64,000 nt of DNA from Marsupella aquatica (lineage: Eukaryota; Marchantiophyta): the NCBI GenBank assembly GCA_973895155.1, contig OZ316891.1, forward strand, positions 17,050,001 to 17,114,000, in the 5' to 3' direction. Numbering within the stretch: the first letter of the stretch is position 1; each line of letters starts with the position of its first letter. Positions 33,250 to 44,093 of this stretch are shown here, piece after piece. Both the position numbers and the translations under genes were made by a program. Below the pieces are notes generated by a model. The model made no database searches. It was not told where the DNA came from and was given only the letters and a program-made list of their open reading frames with translations.

Positions 33250-34139
33250 AGCAACTTGTCTAGAACTAAGTCTTGAGAGAGATGACTTCTAGAAAAACAT
33301 CTTCTAGGCTGCTTCCTTCTTCATCCTCTTGATAGTCTGGAGGTGGCCTTCCTCCTGGGCCTTCATGATAATCAGCTGCCTTGTGAGCCTCTGAATTTGA
33401 CTCTCACTGATCTCATCAAGCTTTGCCGCCTCCTTCATCACTAGGCACAACTCCTGACATGTCCAAAGATGGTTCCGCTGAGCTCAAAAATATCTATCAG
33501 CATAATCCTTTCTAATCAAACTAATCTCTTAATCTTTCTCCTTCACAGTTTCTCGTAGGGTCTCAAGTTCCTCTAGGACATCCTCAGTCATTTTGGACCC
33601 CTTCTCATGTTTTTCTTTGATCAATTTCAAATGTTTCAAGGCATTGTCAATTTGGCCTTTAAGGTAACAAATTAGCCTGAGATGAGTAACATGCTCTACA
33701 CGAGAGTTGCGTGAATGCAAATGAAAATGATATTTACTCAACACATTTTCATACGGAAGTTCTGATGGGATGAGGAACATCTGGGATCTACACGTGAGTC
33801 ACGTGGAGATAGAGATGAAAAACGTCTAATAATGATTTGGAGACAAAAGACTAAGGGTTACCTTTGAGCATGATCTGAGCGTTCACGGCATAGTACTGGA
33901 GCTCATCTACACGAGTTTTGTGTAGAAAACTTAGTACTGGGTCTCACATAACACAAAAGGCTAACTACTATAATGTATCTACATGAGACTCGTGTGGAAG
34001 CAACCGCTGAAATTTAAATTGAAAGCAAACAAAGAAAAGAAAAACTAAAGATCTACACGACTATCGTGTGGAAATACCTTCAACTCTGGTGAATGTTGTG
34101 ACCGCCATCTCTCGGACCTTCGATTCTGGTAGATTTGCC
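33250..34139 (-). pseudogene. 5' exons of the second element's gene, coiled coil
   Basis: A plausible first exon starts at ATG 34139 (MANLPESKVREMAVTTFTRV) and ends at a GTATTT donor. A small exon (YYAVNAQIMLK) follows an acceptor CTCCAG near 33890. The next begins after ATCCCAG with MFLIPSELPYENVL. A further GTAAAT...CTCAG intron of about 80 bases precedes LICYLKGQIDNALKHLKLIK, which runs into a coiled coil (KMTEDVLEELETLRETVKEK; then SESQIQRLTRQLIIMKAQEE). Frames do not all agree, so the gene is decayed. Whether it belongs to the same transcript as the ParB-like part is inference from strand and order. Confidence 0.5.
33695..34072. promoter_or_regulatory. Second palindrome, copies 2-6, in introns
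   Basis: Copies at 33695-33715 (diverged right half), 33787-33807 (CTACACGTGAGTCACGTGG), 33906-33926 (CTACACGAGTTTTGTGTAG), 33978-33998 (CTACATGAGACTCGTGTGG) and 34052-34072 (CTACACGACTATCGTGTGG). All fall in predicted introns of the 33250-34139 gene. Confidence 0.82.
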
Positions 34140-34280
34140 ATGAAACCTCTTTGCACGTGTGAACCAATTTGCAAAATAGAGAAGGAATTGGGCAGAACTC
34201 AGCGGGAGAGAAGAACGAGCGAAAGGGCGGAGAATGAGCGAGAGGGAAAAGATGAGGGAATGAATGAATGAGCGAATCTG

Positions 34281-34294
34281 CCTAAAATATATAC
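34281..34294 (-). promoter_or_regulatory. Candidate TATA box of the second element's gene
   Basis: Minus strand GGTATATATTTTAG, about 145 bases upstream of the ATG at 34139, with a purine/pyrimidine-biased leader between. Confidence 0.45.
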
Positions 34295-34354
34295 CTGACA
34301 CAAGAAATGGGCAAGCGAGAAGAATTCACACAACAAAGGCTACGGCAATGGGGC

Positions 34355-34680
34355 CGGTCATGAAGACATCATTATAGCGCCGCCAGAAATATTGACAAAT
34401 CATACCAGACGACAATCATGTAGAGCTATCAGCTTGTCATGTTCGAGCAGAATTTTTGGGATTTTGGAGAGATGTCCTTATTCTCTCGTCATTATCTGCC
34501 AGGCGTGAGACATCATTAATAGCGCCGCCAAAAATATCGGAAAATTGTACCACACGACGATCTGGCACAGCGGCCACCCTATCATTTTTGTGCAGTATAT
34601 TTGGGATTTCTATTTAGGATTGGTATTTATCGGGTAGTCGTCCTTATTCTCTTGTCATTCTCTAGCAAGACGTGGATGGT
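34355..34680. repeat. Two-copy repeat, ~140 bp
   Basis: The series ACATCATTATAGCGCCGCCA, ACGACAATC, TTTTGGGATTT, GTCCTTATTCTCTCGTCATT recurs, diverged, about 140 bp later (AATAGCGCCGCCAAAAATAT, ATATTTGGGATTT, GTCCTTATTCTCTTGTCATT). It lies just upstream of the second element's first exon and could be its subterminal repeat. Confidence 0.65.
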
Positions 34681-34689
34681 TCCGAGGAC

Positions 34690-36499
34690 AATTTTTGGCA
34701 CGGGTTTAAGTCCAAGGACTGCTTCTGGGCGCCCAATCAATAGTCTTTGTCACCTGCTTATCAAACAATTTACACGACAAATATGTGTTTCCTCCTACTA
34801 AAACCGTTTGTTATCGTATGACGGGAACGTGGAGGGACGCTATTAGGATTCTATTGCATGTAGGATGAGTATGTTTGATTCCGCTCCTGGAAGTGTAATT
34901 TTTGATCAAGTCTACCGACTAGCCCCTCTACTTTTGATCAAGTCCCATGGACTACGCCACAGACACACTCTTGCTGGTCGCTAGTGGAGTGCTGTCACCA
35001 CCCCCCTTACTTACATGGTTGACCAATCCGTGCAAGTATTCCTTAGACACTTCTTGGGGAAAGAACACAATCGTGAACCAGAAAAGATAACGTCACACCA
35101 AAACTTGAGGAATCAAAACAAATCCATATTTTTTGGCAAAACGTCGTAACACATTGGAAGGACAACCCGGCCTCTTGCCGTCTGCCCAACTACTGCCTCA
35201 CTGGGGCAAGTGCTACACCTCTACCTCACTACTCTGGCTTGATTCCCTCTTCTGGCTATGAGCTAACTTCCCTAAGCGAACACTAGACTGAGTTCCCCCC
35301 CCCACTACTCCAGGGCTCTCCCCCTAAATACTGAAAAAACACACCAAAGCACCCCTTACGGGGTCACAACGATGGCGGCTACCCTTGCGGCGCCTAAAAA
35401 AACCCTTCCACGAGGAATCCCTAACCTAAAACATGCGGCACACACATGCTCCTAACACCCTAATCTAACTATGGGACCGTCGGTGCCTTCGACGATGCCA
35501 ACCGCACTTGGTAGTCACGGGGAAGTGAGGGGGCCACTCAAGGTCGAAATCCTCAACCATTTTGAACTACTCCCTTGAGGGGGGCCCTGGATAGCTCTGC
35601 TCCTCCTGATCACGAATCCGTAAACGGGCTCCGTACGACCAAGTTACGGATGTTTGAATCTGTAATACGCCCGAGCTCATAACTTCTTCATCCTGACTCC
35701 GTTCTGGGCGTGCCACACCTTGCCGGAATCAGCTCCTCGAGCTCCTTCCAACAAGCCCGTGATTCCCCTCATCCAAGGTGTTGCATAATTTAAAATCCGT
35801 ACGACCAACGTCCGTACGCCTCACTAGTCTTCCCCCAACTCGCTCATGGAACCGGGACTCCACCCCGGGAATCCTCACTACCGGCGCCCTCCGCTGATGT
35901 GGGTGTAACACCTACTATTCTCCCTTGCCGGGGGAGTCCTTCCCGGGGCCTGGCCAGAGGCTCCCCGTCTTCCGATCAAGAACCACTCTCAATTCCCATA
36001 AGTCACCCAATGCTGCCACTGTTGCTGTCGTCATAAGATCTCAATCAAATTTCATAGCTCTCCAAGCCAAGCGCCAAGGGAATACTTCAAAAAAAACGGG
36101 GAGATATGTCGAGAGCTTTCCGCAATGAGGTGTGGGAAAGAAAATGCATTTGCTTTTGGCACTTGGGTGAGTTACTCTCGGCTTGCGGCCTCCTCCTTGC
36201 GCTTACTACCCCACTCGTGGGAGATTTTACTCCTGCTTGCCTTCTTCTGCCGGGGCTCGCTACTCCCGGGGTATCACTTGCTATCACGTTATCAGCCTAG
36301 GCCTTAACCCGGGCTTTGGCTCAGACAGGCACATCCTTCGTCAAAATGAGGGTTCGGGTAGGGAGGGATGCACGGAATGCACCTAACTCATGTTATCGTG
36401 ATAATTCAATTATTCATGATGAAATCATTACCACTAAGTATATAAGTAAATATATAGGTTAGCTTTATATATTGTTACGGGGTAACTAAATAATTTGAC
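34690..36499. other. GC-rich noncoding block, possible LTR relic
   Basis: No supportable ORF. From about 34996 (TGTCACCACCCCCCTTAC) the composition resembles plant Ty3 LTRs, and GAGGGTTCGGG occurs near 36350 as it does in the solo LTR at about 28370. I found no matching partner or target duplication, so an LTR origin is a guess. Confidence 0.3.
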
Positions 36500-36910
36500 T
36501 ATTATGTATGTGCATGCAAGGTAAGCAACTATGCAAACCACAAGATGCATGCACAAATTGTTTGGATGCATGTGCAAATTGTTTTATTTGCATGCAATAG
36601 TCATTTTATGTGCATGCAAGGTGAGCAAATATGCAAGCCACAAGGTGCATGCACAAATTGTTTTAGGTGCATGCAAATTATTTTATTTGCATGCATTAGT
36701 TATTTTATGTGCATGCAAGGTGAGCAAATATGCAAGTCACAAGGTGCATGCACAAATTGTTTTAGATGCATGCAAATTGTTTTATTTGCATGCATTAGTT
36801 GTTTTATGCGTATGCAAGGTGAGCAAATGTGCAAGCCACAAGGTGCATGCATGCACAAAATGTTTTAGGTGCATGCATTAGTTGTTTTACTTGCATGCAT
36901 TATTTGTTTT
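36500..36910. repeat. Tandem repeat, 99-100 bp x ~4, rich in CATGCA
   Basis: The marker GTGAGCAAAT/GTAAGCAACT occurs at 36521, 36621, 36720 and 36819. Each unit has several TGCATGCA palindromes plus CAAATTGTTTTA. ORFs over it merely repeat a 33-residue cysteine-rich string and are not genes. CATGCA is the RY element bound by B3-domain factors in seed promoters. Confidence 0.88.
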
Positions 36911-37010
36911 GATTGCAATAGTACTAGCACACATTCCTACGTTGGATGTACGTGTGCCACTTGGCTTTCATCCAAATGTTTGGGCGTAATCCATGCCCTC
37001 TTGGATTCAA

Positions 37011-37018
37011 TATAAATA
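37011..37018 (+). promoter_or_regulatory. Candidate TATA box
   Basis: TATAAATA in a plant-like context (TTCAATATAAATAAAG), followed by a CT-rich leader (CTCTCTCCTC, TCTTTTCTTCTCTC). It lies 100 bp downstream of the RY-rich array and about 255 bp upstream of the 37270 ORF. Confidence 0.5.
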
Positions 37019-37132
37019 AAGTGGTGAGGGGCACTCTCTCCTCATTCCCACATTTTGATAATTTCCGCGTCGAAACGATCCTCTTTTCTTCTCTCATCTT
37101 TCTCTTCTATTCTTTGCCTTATGTACATAGTA

Positions 37133-37255
37133 GTGGGGCATCATTTGGCCAGGATAGCAAAGGAATGAGTGGTAGACTTATAGATGGGACCTTAGGGAAC
37201 AAAGTTTCTTTGGGAACTTAGGGGTGGGGCATCCTTTGGCCCGGATAGCAAAGGA
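37133..37255. repeat. Short direct repeat in the leader of the 37270 ORF
   Basis: GGGGCATCATTTGGCCAGGA plus TAGCAAAGGAA at 37135 recurs as GGGGCATCCTTTGGCCCGGA plus TAGCAAAGGAA at about 37225. Confidence 0.75.
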
Positions 37256-37269
37256 ACAAGAGAGTCATT

Positions 37270-37579
37270 ATGAATCCAGGAGGGAGAGATATCCCTAATC
37301 TTCCCCTTCGTAATCCATTTTTGGTTAGAGTCCATCTTTTAGACAAGCCATCCATGAGGCAGCATATAACTTATCACTTTGGAGCTCAATTTGTAGCTGC
37401 TGTTATGAGTTCTAATGAGCCAATAGTATACCCAGTAGTGTCTTACCGAGAGGAGTGGAAGTGCATTATCTTTGTTCTTTATTGAAGTCATGGATCTAAA
37501 TAGGAGTCCAGATGACATTCCTATCTCATTTTCTCTTGGAGATATTAGGATTGTATGTCGTAGAAAAATTAGTTTCTGA
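37270..37579 (+). pseudogene. Unrecognised ~100-residue gene remnant
   Basis: ATG at 37270 opens MNPGGRDIPNLPLRNPFLVR, then HITYHFGAQFVAAVMSSNEP and SYREEWK. A one-base insertion near 37462 shifts the frame, after which LFFIEVMDLNRSPDDIPISF and GDIRIVCRRKISF continue to a stop at 37577-37579. Protein-like composition on both sides of the shift supports a former gene, with the TATA-like box and CT-rich leader upstream. I do not recognise the family. Confidence 0.4.
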
Positions 37580-37815
37580 GATGTGTTGATCTGCAAGTAT
37601 GGTGAAGTAGGATTTAATAGTATATTAGTTTCACCTTAACCTTTCTTAATACCCACCACCCTTCTTACAAGAGTTATCATTTTGGTTTTAGTGTAGAACT
37701 TATGGGCATGCAAGGTTAACTTCATAAGAGCCAACATGCTCTTACCAGAAAACACGGTCACCCGGACAACGTAAACTAGCGCTAAGTGCGCCTATTATCA
37801 TATACAGACTCCTCC

Positions 37816-37845
37816 TAGGTATGGTTTGTGTTCCGCCGCTGGAAT
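37816..37845 (-). promoter_or_regulatory. Conserved hairpin near the LTR 3' end (element B)
   Basis: Minus strand CATTCCAGCGGCGGAACACA then AACCATACCTA, matching element A's CATTCCGGCGGCGGAATCCA then AACATACCTA. Confidence 0.75.
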
Positions 37846-38552
37846 GTACCTCAGTCGATAGCAGGATCGATCCCGGCTTACAGGATTCTAAGCCTTCGTG
37901 TTGTCCGCCTTTGATCCGGATTTGATGATATGGGTACTCAACCCGGGCTAGCAACCACTACCTGCAAGCTGCACCCCGTGCCCGACTTGGGTAGTGCGTT
38001 CGGCCAAGCATTGGCACCTATACACGAGATTCATACATACACATACGTGTAAGCATACAATCTTGATTTACACGAAGGAAATAATGGGGAAGGATTTTAC
38101 TACAAATGAGACATATGCGTACACTTAGTTGACCCGAAAGCTCCAGAATGAACAGGTCCAAGGCTGAGGATGTACACTACAACGGAGCCCGGCTCCGCAC
38201 TTGCCCAACGAGCTTAGTCCCACACCCTCCCCTCGGTACTCTTTCACTCCCAGAGGTCGGGACTCCTCGCACATACCGCGGATGTCCCACACTAAGACTA
38301 AAAACCCACCTGCCTCTACCGAGGGGTGCACTAAATACTAAGGGCCGAGGAACGGAGTGCCCTTGCGCCCGAAGATTCGCTAACTAAGGTCCTAACTAAG
38401 CTGGCTGTCAAGCCGGAAAATGGCTTGTCTTATTAGAAGATCCTAATCTATGCAGGTTGTACAACATGGCAGTGCTGCTCTAACTAGGGCAGGTGCTTGT
38501 CCCTATAGCCTAATTGAGCTATTCCTAACTCTACTCTAATCCTACTCCGTCG

Positions 38553-41500
38553 CTAATGCCTGGCACGCTTGCCAGAGCTACCTGAGTGGGAGCGGCTATC
38601 CTGCTGCCTTCTGAGCCTGTCGGCGTCCTGCTTGAGCAATTGGACCTGGTCCAGCAGAGATTTGTTTTCCTGCTTTGTCGCGTCTGCCTCTTTCACGGCC
38701 TCTTGGCATGCCTCCTCCAGTTGCTGGGTGTCGCTCGTCAGCTTGTCCACCAATTGGGCCTGTTTAGTGGCTTCTCCTTGAAGCCGTGCCACCTCTGCCT
38801 TGAGGGCATCAATCTTGGCTGTGTCCCGCTGAGACCTGGAGTCAGCTTCTTCCAGATCCTTTTGCCAATTGACGGCTTGCCCCTGCAAACCGTCAATCTT
38901 GGTTCGTCCTTCAGGTAGGCAGACTCAACCCGATATTGCTCTATTCTCTGCGCGGTCTATGCCTGCGCATGTCCTGCCCTTACTGCCGCAACCAACTCCT
39001 GGTTGAAGAAGTAGGCCACCCTCCGGGCCATGTATTCCCCGGTGTCCCGAGAGATCTGTTGCGAGAAATCTCCCAACAACTCATTCAGAAAAGTGCCCGA
39101 CGCAAAGAGTTCTGGATGGTCTAGACAATGTCCCTCTGGATTCAGGCACGGGCAGACTCCAACCCGTGCGGGAGTAGGAGTGGACACATCCAGCCCTTGA
39201 GGTAAGTCAGTCGAAGGGGCTGGTTCCACTGGAGGTGGGTGGTTCTCCTGCACCACCGCAGGGGTGGCGGAATCTCCCCGGCCACCGTGGTATCTGCTTC
39301 GGGTACGGCTTCATCCGGCCTGGCTTCGATGGCATTGTCCCGATTGATCGCATCTAAGGTCGCGATAACGTCAATGGGTATGCCTGGCGGGGCGGCAACG
39401 GTGTCGTCGGGATGGGAAATAGAGGAAAGGAAGTGAAGGCGTTATTTTTGAGTTGGAAATATTTGGTGAAGGGATTCAGTTTGGGTGTGCGTTTTGTTGT
39501 TTTGGAGAAAGTTCAAAAAGACAAAAGAGGAATAAAACAAGTGAAAGTTGAAGCTTAGACTTAAAGGAAAAAGAGACAATTAATGCGGTTGAGACATGTG
39601 GCATCCTGAGAGCACGTTTCATAAGGGTCAGATTCAAAGTGAGACGCGAGGAGGAGAATCGGGAGGAAAAATAATGGCCGATCAAAGACGGACGTTAGAA
39701 AAAAGTTCGCAAGGAGAAGACAAAAAATAAAATGAGGCACTATGGAGAGCTCGGGGATGAATAGGTGAGATTCAGCAGAAAGGGAATGTTGTTGTAGTGT
39801 GGAGGTCTGGAGATTTTTTTTGAGTGGCAGAGGCATCGGTGGTCATTACTCGTCTGGTCGTGACTGCTATGAAAGGAACGGGAGGTGATCGTTACAATGG
39901 AGAAAGTGGGTTATGAGATTCGGCGATAGAATGAAGGGACGTTCGTGGAAAGCATGGTGAAGATAAATTTTTGCAGGAAGGCAAGGAAAGGAGTGAATGG
40001 AAGAATGGAGAAATGCTGACGCGCGTGATCGGATTTGCGAGCTTTCGAGTAAAGGGGACTTCGGGATCGAAGAGGATGGACGGAAAAAATGGAACGAGTG
40101 AATGAACGTAGGAGGATATGGAGAGATGAAGAATCGAGGCAGTGGTGAGGATCAGAAAGTGAAGAAATAAAGCAGAAAACGAGAGCTTTCGGTAGATTCT
40201 TCGAGTGAGAAAAGAACAGATGGCCGATTGTTAGAACGGGAAGAAAGGGAGATGAGCAACAAGAGGGCGATCAGGATCAAGCGAGGGAAAGCAGAAAGCA
40301 AGGCAAAACAAATGACATGGAAGGATAGTTCACAAGGAATTGAAGTGGAGAGAAAGGGGATTGGAGGAAGCGATGTGCGTGCATGAGTTAAGTTTTACTT
40401 TTCTTGCGAATCGACAGTGGTAGGAGCAGGGACGAGGACGGTAAAGGAGAAGAAAGGTTCAATTCAAACGCTACTATCTCAGTTTCGCTGAAGAGAGATT
40501 CTACGGTGAACGAACAGAGGTTTGATGTGAACCCAACTGAGTGAAGTTTTGCTCGATCGGATCGCTAGTCGCGCTGGAGCAGGAAGGGGTGATCTCGTGA
40601 CAGAAGATACATGGGAGCAAATGTAGTGACTGAAGAAAACGATGATGATGGTGAGTTGAAGTAGGAATGAGATGTTCGTCGAGGAGTATCCAAGAGAAGA
40701 AATGAATCTAAAGTCGAAAAACATTCAGGATTTATCACGAGAAGGCAGATGTAACAGACAGACGAATTCTGAAAACAGCGTCACGGAATAACGGAGTCTG
40801 AGCAGCATCACGGAGAGCTTTTGAAAGAGCAAGAGAATTGAGGGAGGGTAAACACTTACGTTCGAGCAACCCAGGCGAGCAAAGAGTAAGATCCAGCCAA
40901 AGCATACGAGATTGAAGTAAGAGAAGATTAGAATAGAGAAAAGCTTCTCGGTTTCGAGTGTTCTGAACGAAGCTCAGAAGTGTGTATACAGAGAGATCGA
41001 ACCATCAGAAGGGAAAATGCAAAATGAGGATACTTTCGAGAAAAATGACAAGTGTTTGCTAAGAAATGAAAAGAGGTTTTCGGATGCAGATATGATAAGT
41101 GATGAGAAAGGAACTCGATCATTTTAAAGTGAAAAGTACTAGAGATTTGAAGCTCTTTGACTGGAAAGGAGTAAATGTGATATGGACTGTGAAATAAAGG
41201 TTGAAGCATTGACTAAATACAGGAGAACCAGAGAAGCTGAAAACCTATTCTTAAAGTAAGGAGGTGCAAAAGGAGAAATAAGACTTAAGAGGTGGAGAGC
41301 CATGGCTGATATTTAAAACTTAATGAGAACCCAGGAATAAGGAAGTTAACTGCATTCGACAAGTGGAACCCAGTGATTGGATCCATCTTTAGGTTAGGGA
41401 TAGTCCGTTGCCATGGGGTATGAGGATAGCGGCCGTAAGTTCTTTTTGCTATGGGACTGGAAACTTGAAGAGAGAAGGAAGAAGAGCCAAGAAGAAGAGT

Positions 41501-43216
41501 GTAAGAGGAGCAACGACGTGAAGGAAGCTCGGCGGAGACTAAAATTGTGTCCAACATGTTTGGGGGAAACCATCGATGAGCTTGAGGCCGAGACCTGACC
41601 TGATGATTGAGCTGAGTTTAGTGGAGAAACCTGAGTTAGGAGATGAGCCACCGAAAAACACTTTTGTAATCCCGAACCAAACTTCATATTTTTGAAAATG
41701 ATTGAAATAAAAAGTTGAGTTTGGATTATTTTATGTGATCGAAATGATGAAATGCTCTTGTGGTAAAAATGTTTAATTGTTATGGAAATGTGAGTGATGC
41801 ATCGAATTTAGATGTAAGTAGAAATTTAGTGTTTTAAGTTAAAATAGCTTAGTGTAATTTTGTATTTAAAATGGAAACTGATTAGGATTAAGAAAGATTA
41901 AACCAACTTAAGAAAATACTATGTAAAATCCAAGTCCCTAAAAGTATTAAAAAGTTTACTTTTATACCGCTTTAAACTGGTCCCCGGACAACGGCGGGTT
42001 GCGGGGCCGGGGTAGCAGGACTTGCAGCTGCCAGACTTCGGGCCTCGGGCTGCGGTCGCCTTACCTGGGCTGGGAACACCCATTTTGGCGGGGTCAGCTC
42101 GGGCTCATTGACACGCGGGAGGCTCCGGCGGTCGAAACGAGCGTACCACTCGAGGATGATTTCGACGTGGCTAGCGAAGTACGCCCTCCCACCAAGGTAC
42201 AAAGTCTTCCTTCTCCGCTCCATCTCCTTGTGGAACTTCTTGACAAAGAAGGACGCCCACTTCCTGGGCCAATAGTTCTCCACCTGGATGACCTGAGTGG
42301 CCGATATTTCTCCTCTAGGTTCCATCATGTGGAGGGCATACCGCTGGAACTCTAGGCGTTCTGCTACCTCCGGAATGAGGCACGTCCTCATTAAGAACCC
42401 ATTGTCCACTACCCCTTCGGCCGGGAAGCTAGATGACTAGTATTTAGCTCCCTTGCCCCCAGGAGCCCGCGACTCTACCCGGTTTATCCCCTCGGGTAAG
42501 CCAAAAATCATCTTCAGACGTGCCTCATCGAGACACATCACTCTCCCATGCGCTCGGGTTTGTTGACGGGCCTCATCGAAGTCCCAAATGAACTCCGTCA
42601 TATCCTGCCCGTAATACCTGCTTCCGTTCCAAGGGAGAGAGGCGAGGTGCTCAAACCCCTGGGTCTTCAGATAGCATGCATGCTTGGGGTGGAGGATGTT
42701 CTTGTGAATGTTGTCCCTCATGCGATGCATGGTCAGCTTGGCTACCGCAATCATTGATGGTAGAGTTGCCATGAAGTTCTGCAAGTGCCGGTGGAGGTTT
42801 TCCGACGCAAGTGAAGATGGTCCTGTCAACCAGGTAGTGTTGAACTCGCAATTGATGATAGCCCGGACCCGAGCGAGGATGTGGTCGAAGTGGTGCCGCT
42901 GTAAGTCAATCGTGCCCGGAATATTGAAGACCTCGTCCGGAAGCCGAAGCAGTGCCTCCCAGAAGCCGATGTATTTGCCTCCATCAAAGAAGTACCCTGA
43001 TACCTCTTCGGGTTGGTAAAGCTTGCTCTGGGATGGGTACTCAAAGTTGAGGAGATAGTGGTGGCGGCCTGCTAGGCGGATGGCTCTCTCATATTCGCAT
43101 TCGATCTCATATCGGCGTGGATTGGCGTGTTTCAATGAGTCGGCCAAGTGCCCTCCGATCGACAAGAACTGAGTCCAGAATCGTATGGCCAAACTGGAAA
43201 GGATCATGTGCGACAT
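38553..43216 (-). pseudogene. LTR-borne ORF of element B (decayed, interrupted)
   Basis: Minus-strand ORF within the LTR. Piece 43216-42437 has IRFWTQFLSIGGHLADSLK, YIGFWEALLRLPDEVFNIPG, CYLKTQGFEHLASLPW, MTEFIWDFDEARQQT and LKMIFGLPEG. These align in order with element A's FWGCLFERATEYI, KYQGFMAGSGLEAFVRLPW, LLEFVGSWEPETNCT and AEVFGLPIG. After a TAG at 42437-42439 comes 42409-41991 (YALHMMEPRGEIS; YLGGRAYFASHVEIILEWYA). The nested solo LTR intervenes, then a Pro-rich linker, YMARRVAYFFNQEL and a coiled coil (LEEADSRSQRDTAKIDALKA). Frameshifts near 39260 and 38900 and a TAG at 38957 disable it. Function unknown. Confidence 0.75.
39402..41990 (-). mobile_element. Solo LTR (family D) nested in the LTR ORF of element B
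   Basis: A 2,589-bp insertion, TGTC...GACA at both ends on either strand, with ACGG at 39398-39401 and 41991-41994 as target duplication. Taking it out restores one continuous frame (PAPQPAV into AAPPGIPIDVIA). It has no ORF of note and is strikingly purine-rich on the plus strand over most of 39430-41600. On the minus strand a TATAAAAG follows the start (GGTATAAAAGTAAAC). Family not identified. Confidence 0.78.
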
Positions 43217-43732
43217 TCAAGGGAGATAGCAGGTGACTAAGGGAAAGCGAGAGAGCTGGGATCAAAGCTGGCGCATGGACTGGAGAGCTTGGTGCACTGC
43301 AAAGGATCGGCCCCGCTTTTATACCCTAAGAGCTCGTCGCTCGTCCGATGCCTCCTCGTTGATTATAGGTTGAGCCTTTCACGCTTGCAGTGTACCGGCC
43401 CCTTCTCCAGTCCGGGTCAGCTCGTGTTAGTGGCCACCTCCCGGAGTTTGTTATACGGACCCGAGGGAGGGGGGAAAAGGGCCCATTACACGCTCGCAAC
43501 CCAGGCGTGCGAATGGCGACCCGCCGCCAGCCCGAACATGAATTCCCCTTATTGACTAATGATTTCCTACTCATAATGGCTACCTAAATACTGTTGTTAT
43601 GCTAATAATAACGGCCTAAGATACCCCTAACGCGCATGCTAAGCGCGGTTAGACCAAATTACTCATTACCCGTCGTACCAGCGGTGTCACACTTGCGGGC
43701 ACGCAGCCTTACGCTGGGCCCTCCACTTGGCT

Positions 43733-43824
43733 CCCCACGGCTCGCGGGCTCCTCCTCCCTGGCTGACTCCACCTGGCGCCCCACGGCTTGCGGGCTCCTC
43801 CTCCCTGGCTGACTCCTCCATATT
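43733..43824. repeat. Tandem repeat, 46 bp x 2
   Basis: CCCCACGGCTCGCGGGCTCC through GGCTGACTCC starts at 43733 and again at 43779, in the 5' noncoding part of the element B LTR. Confidence 0.8.
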
Positions 43825-44093
43825 ACACTGGGACCAAGAAAAACTGTCGGGGTCTCCAAATATTAATTGGTGGTATCCCCTTAAGATGCCTAATTTTCTT
43901 CTCCCACAACGACAAGACCCAAGAGAGCAAAGGGTCAATTAAAAAAAATAGTTCCTCCCGGGTTCAAATAGCTCCGGCCCTCCAAAGCAACATGAACACA
44001 CATTGGGATGATTAACTTTTAAGAAATTAAGAAAAATTGAAAAACTCTTGTGTATATTGGCTTATTTATTTACATGCATCTTGCCAATAACAC

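Noticed and set aside
36531-36881. Two overlapping cysteine-rich ORFs with a 33-residue repeat
   Set aside because: Purely a readout of the 99-bp tandem repeat; open in more than one frame, as expected of a repeat unit divisible by three without stops.
36500-36910. CRISPR-like array
   Set aside because: Units are contiguous with no unique spacers, and the genome is eukaryotic.
37772-37788. TAGCGCTAAGTGCGCC as a palindrome copy
   Set aside because: Spacing and symmetry do not fit TAGCGCCNGGCGCTA; it is a chance AGCGCT palindrome in the LTR of element B.
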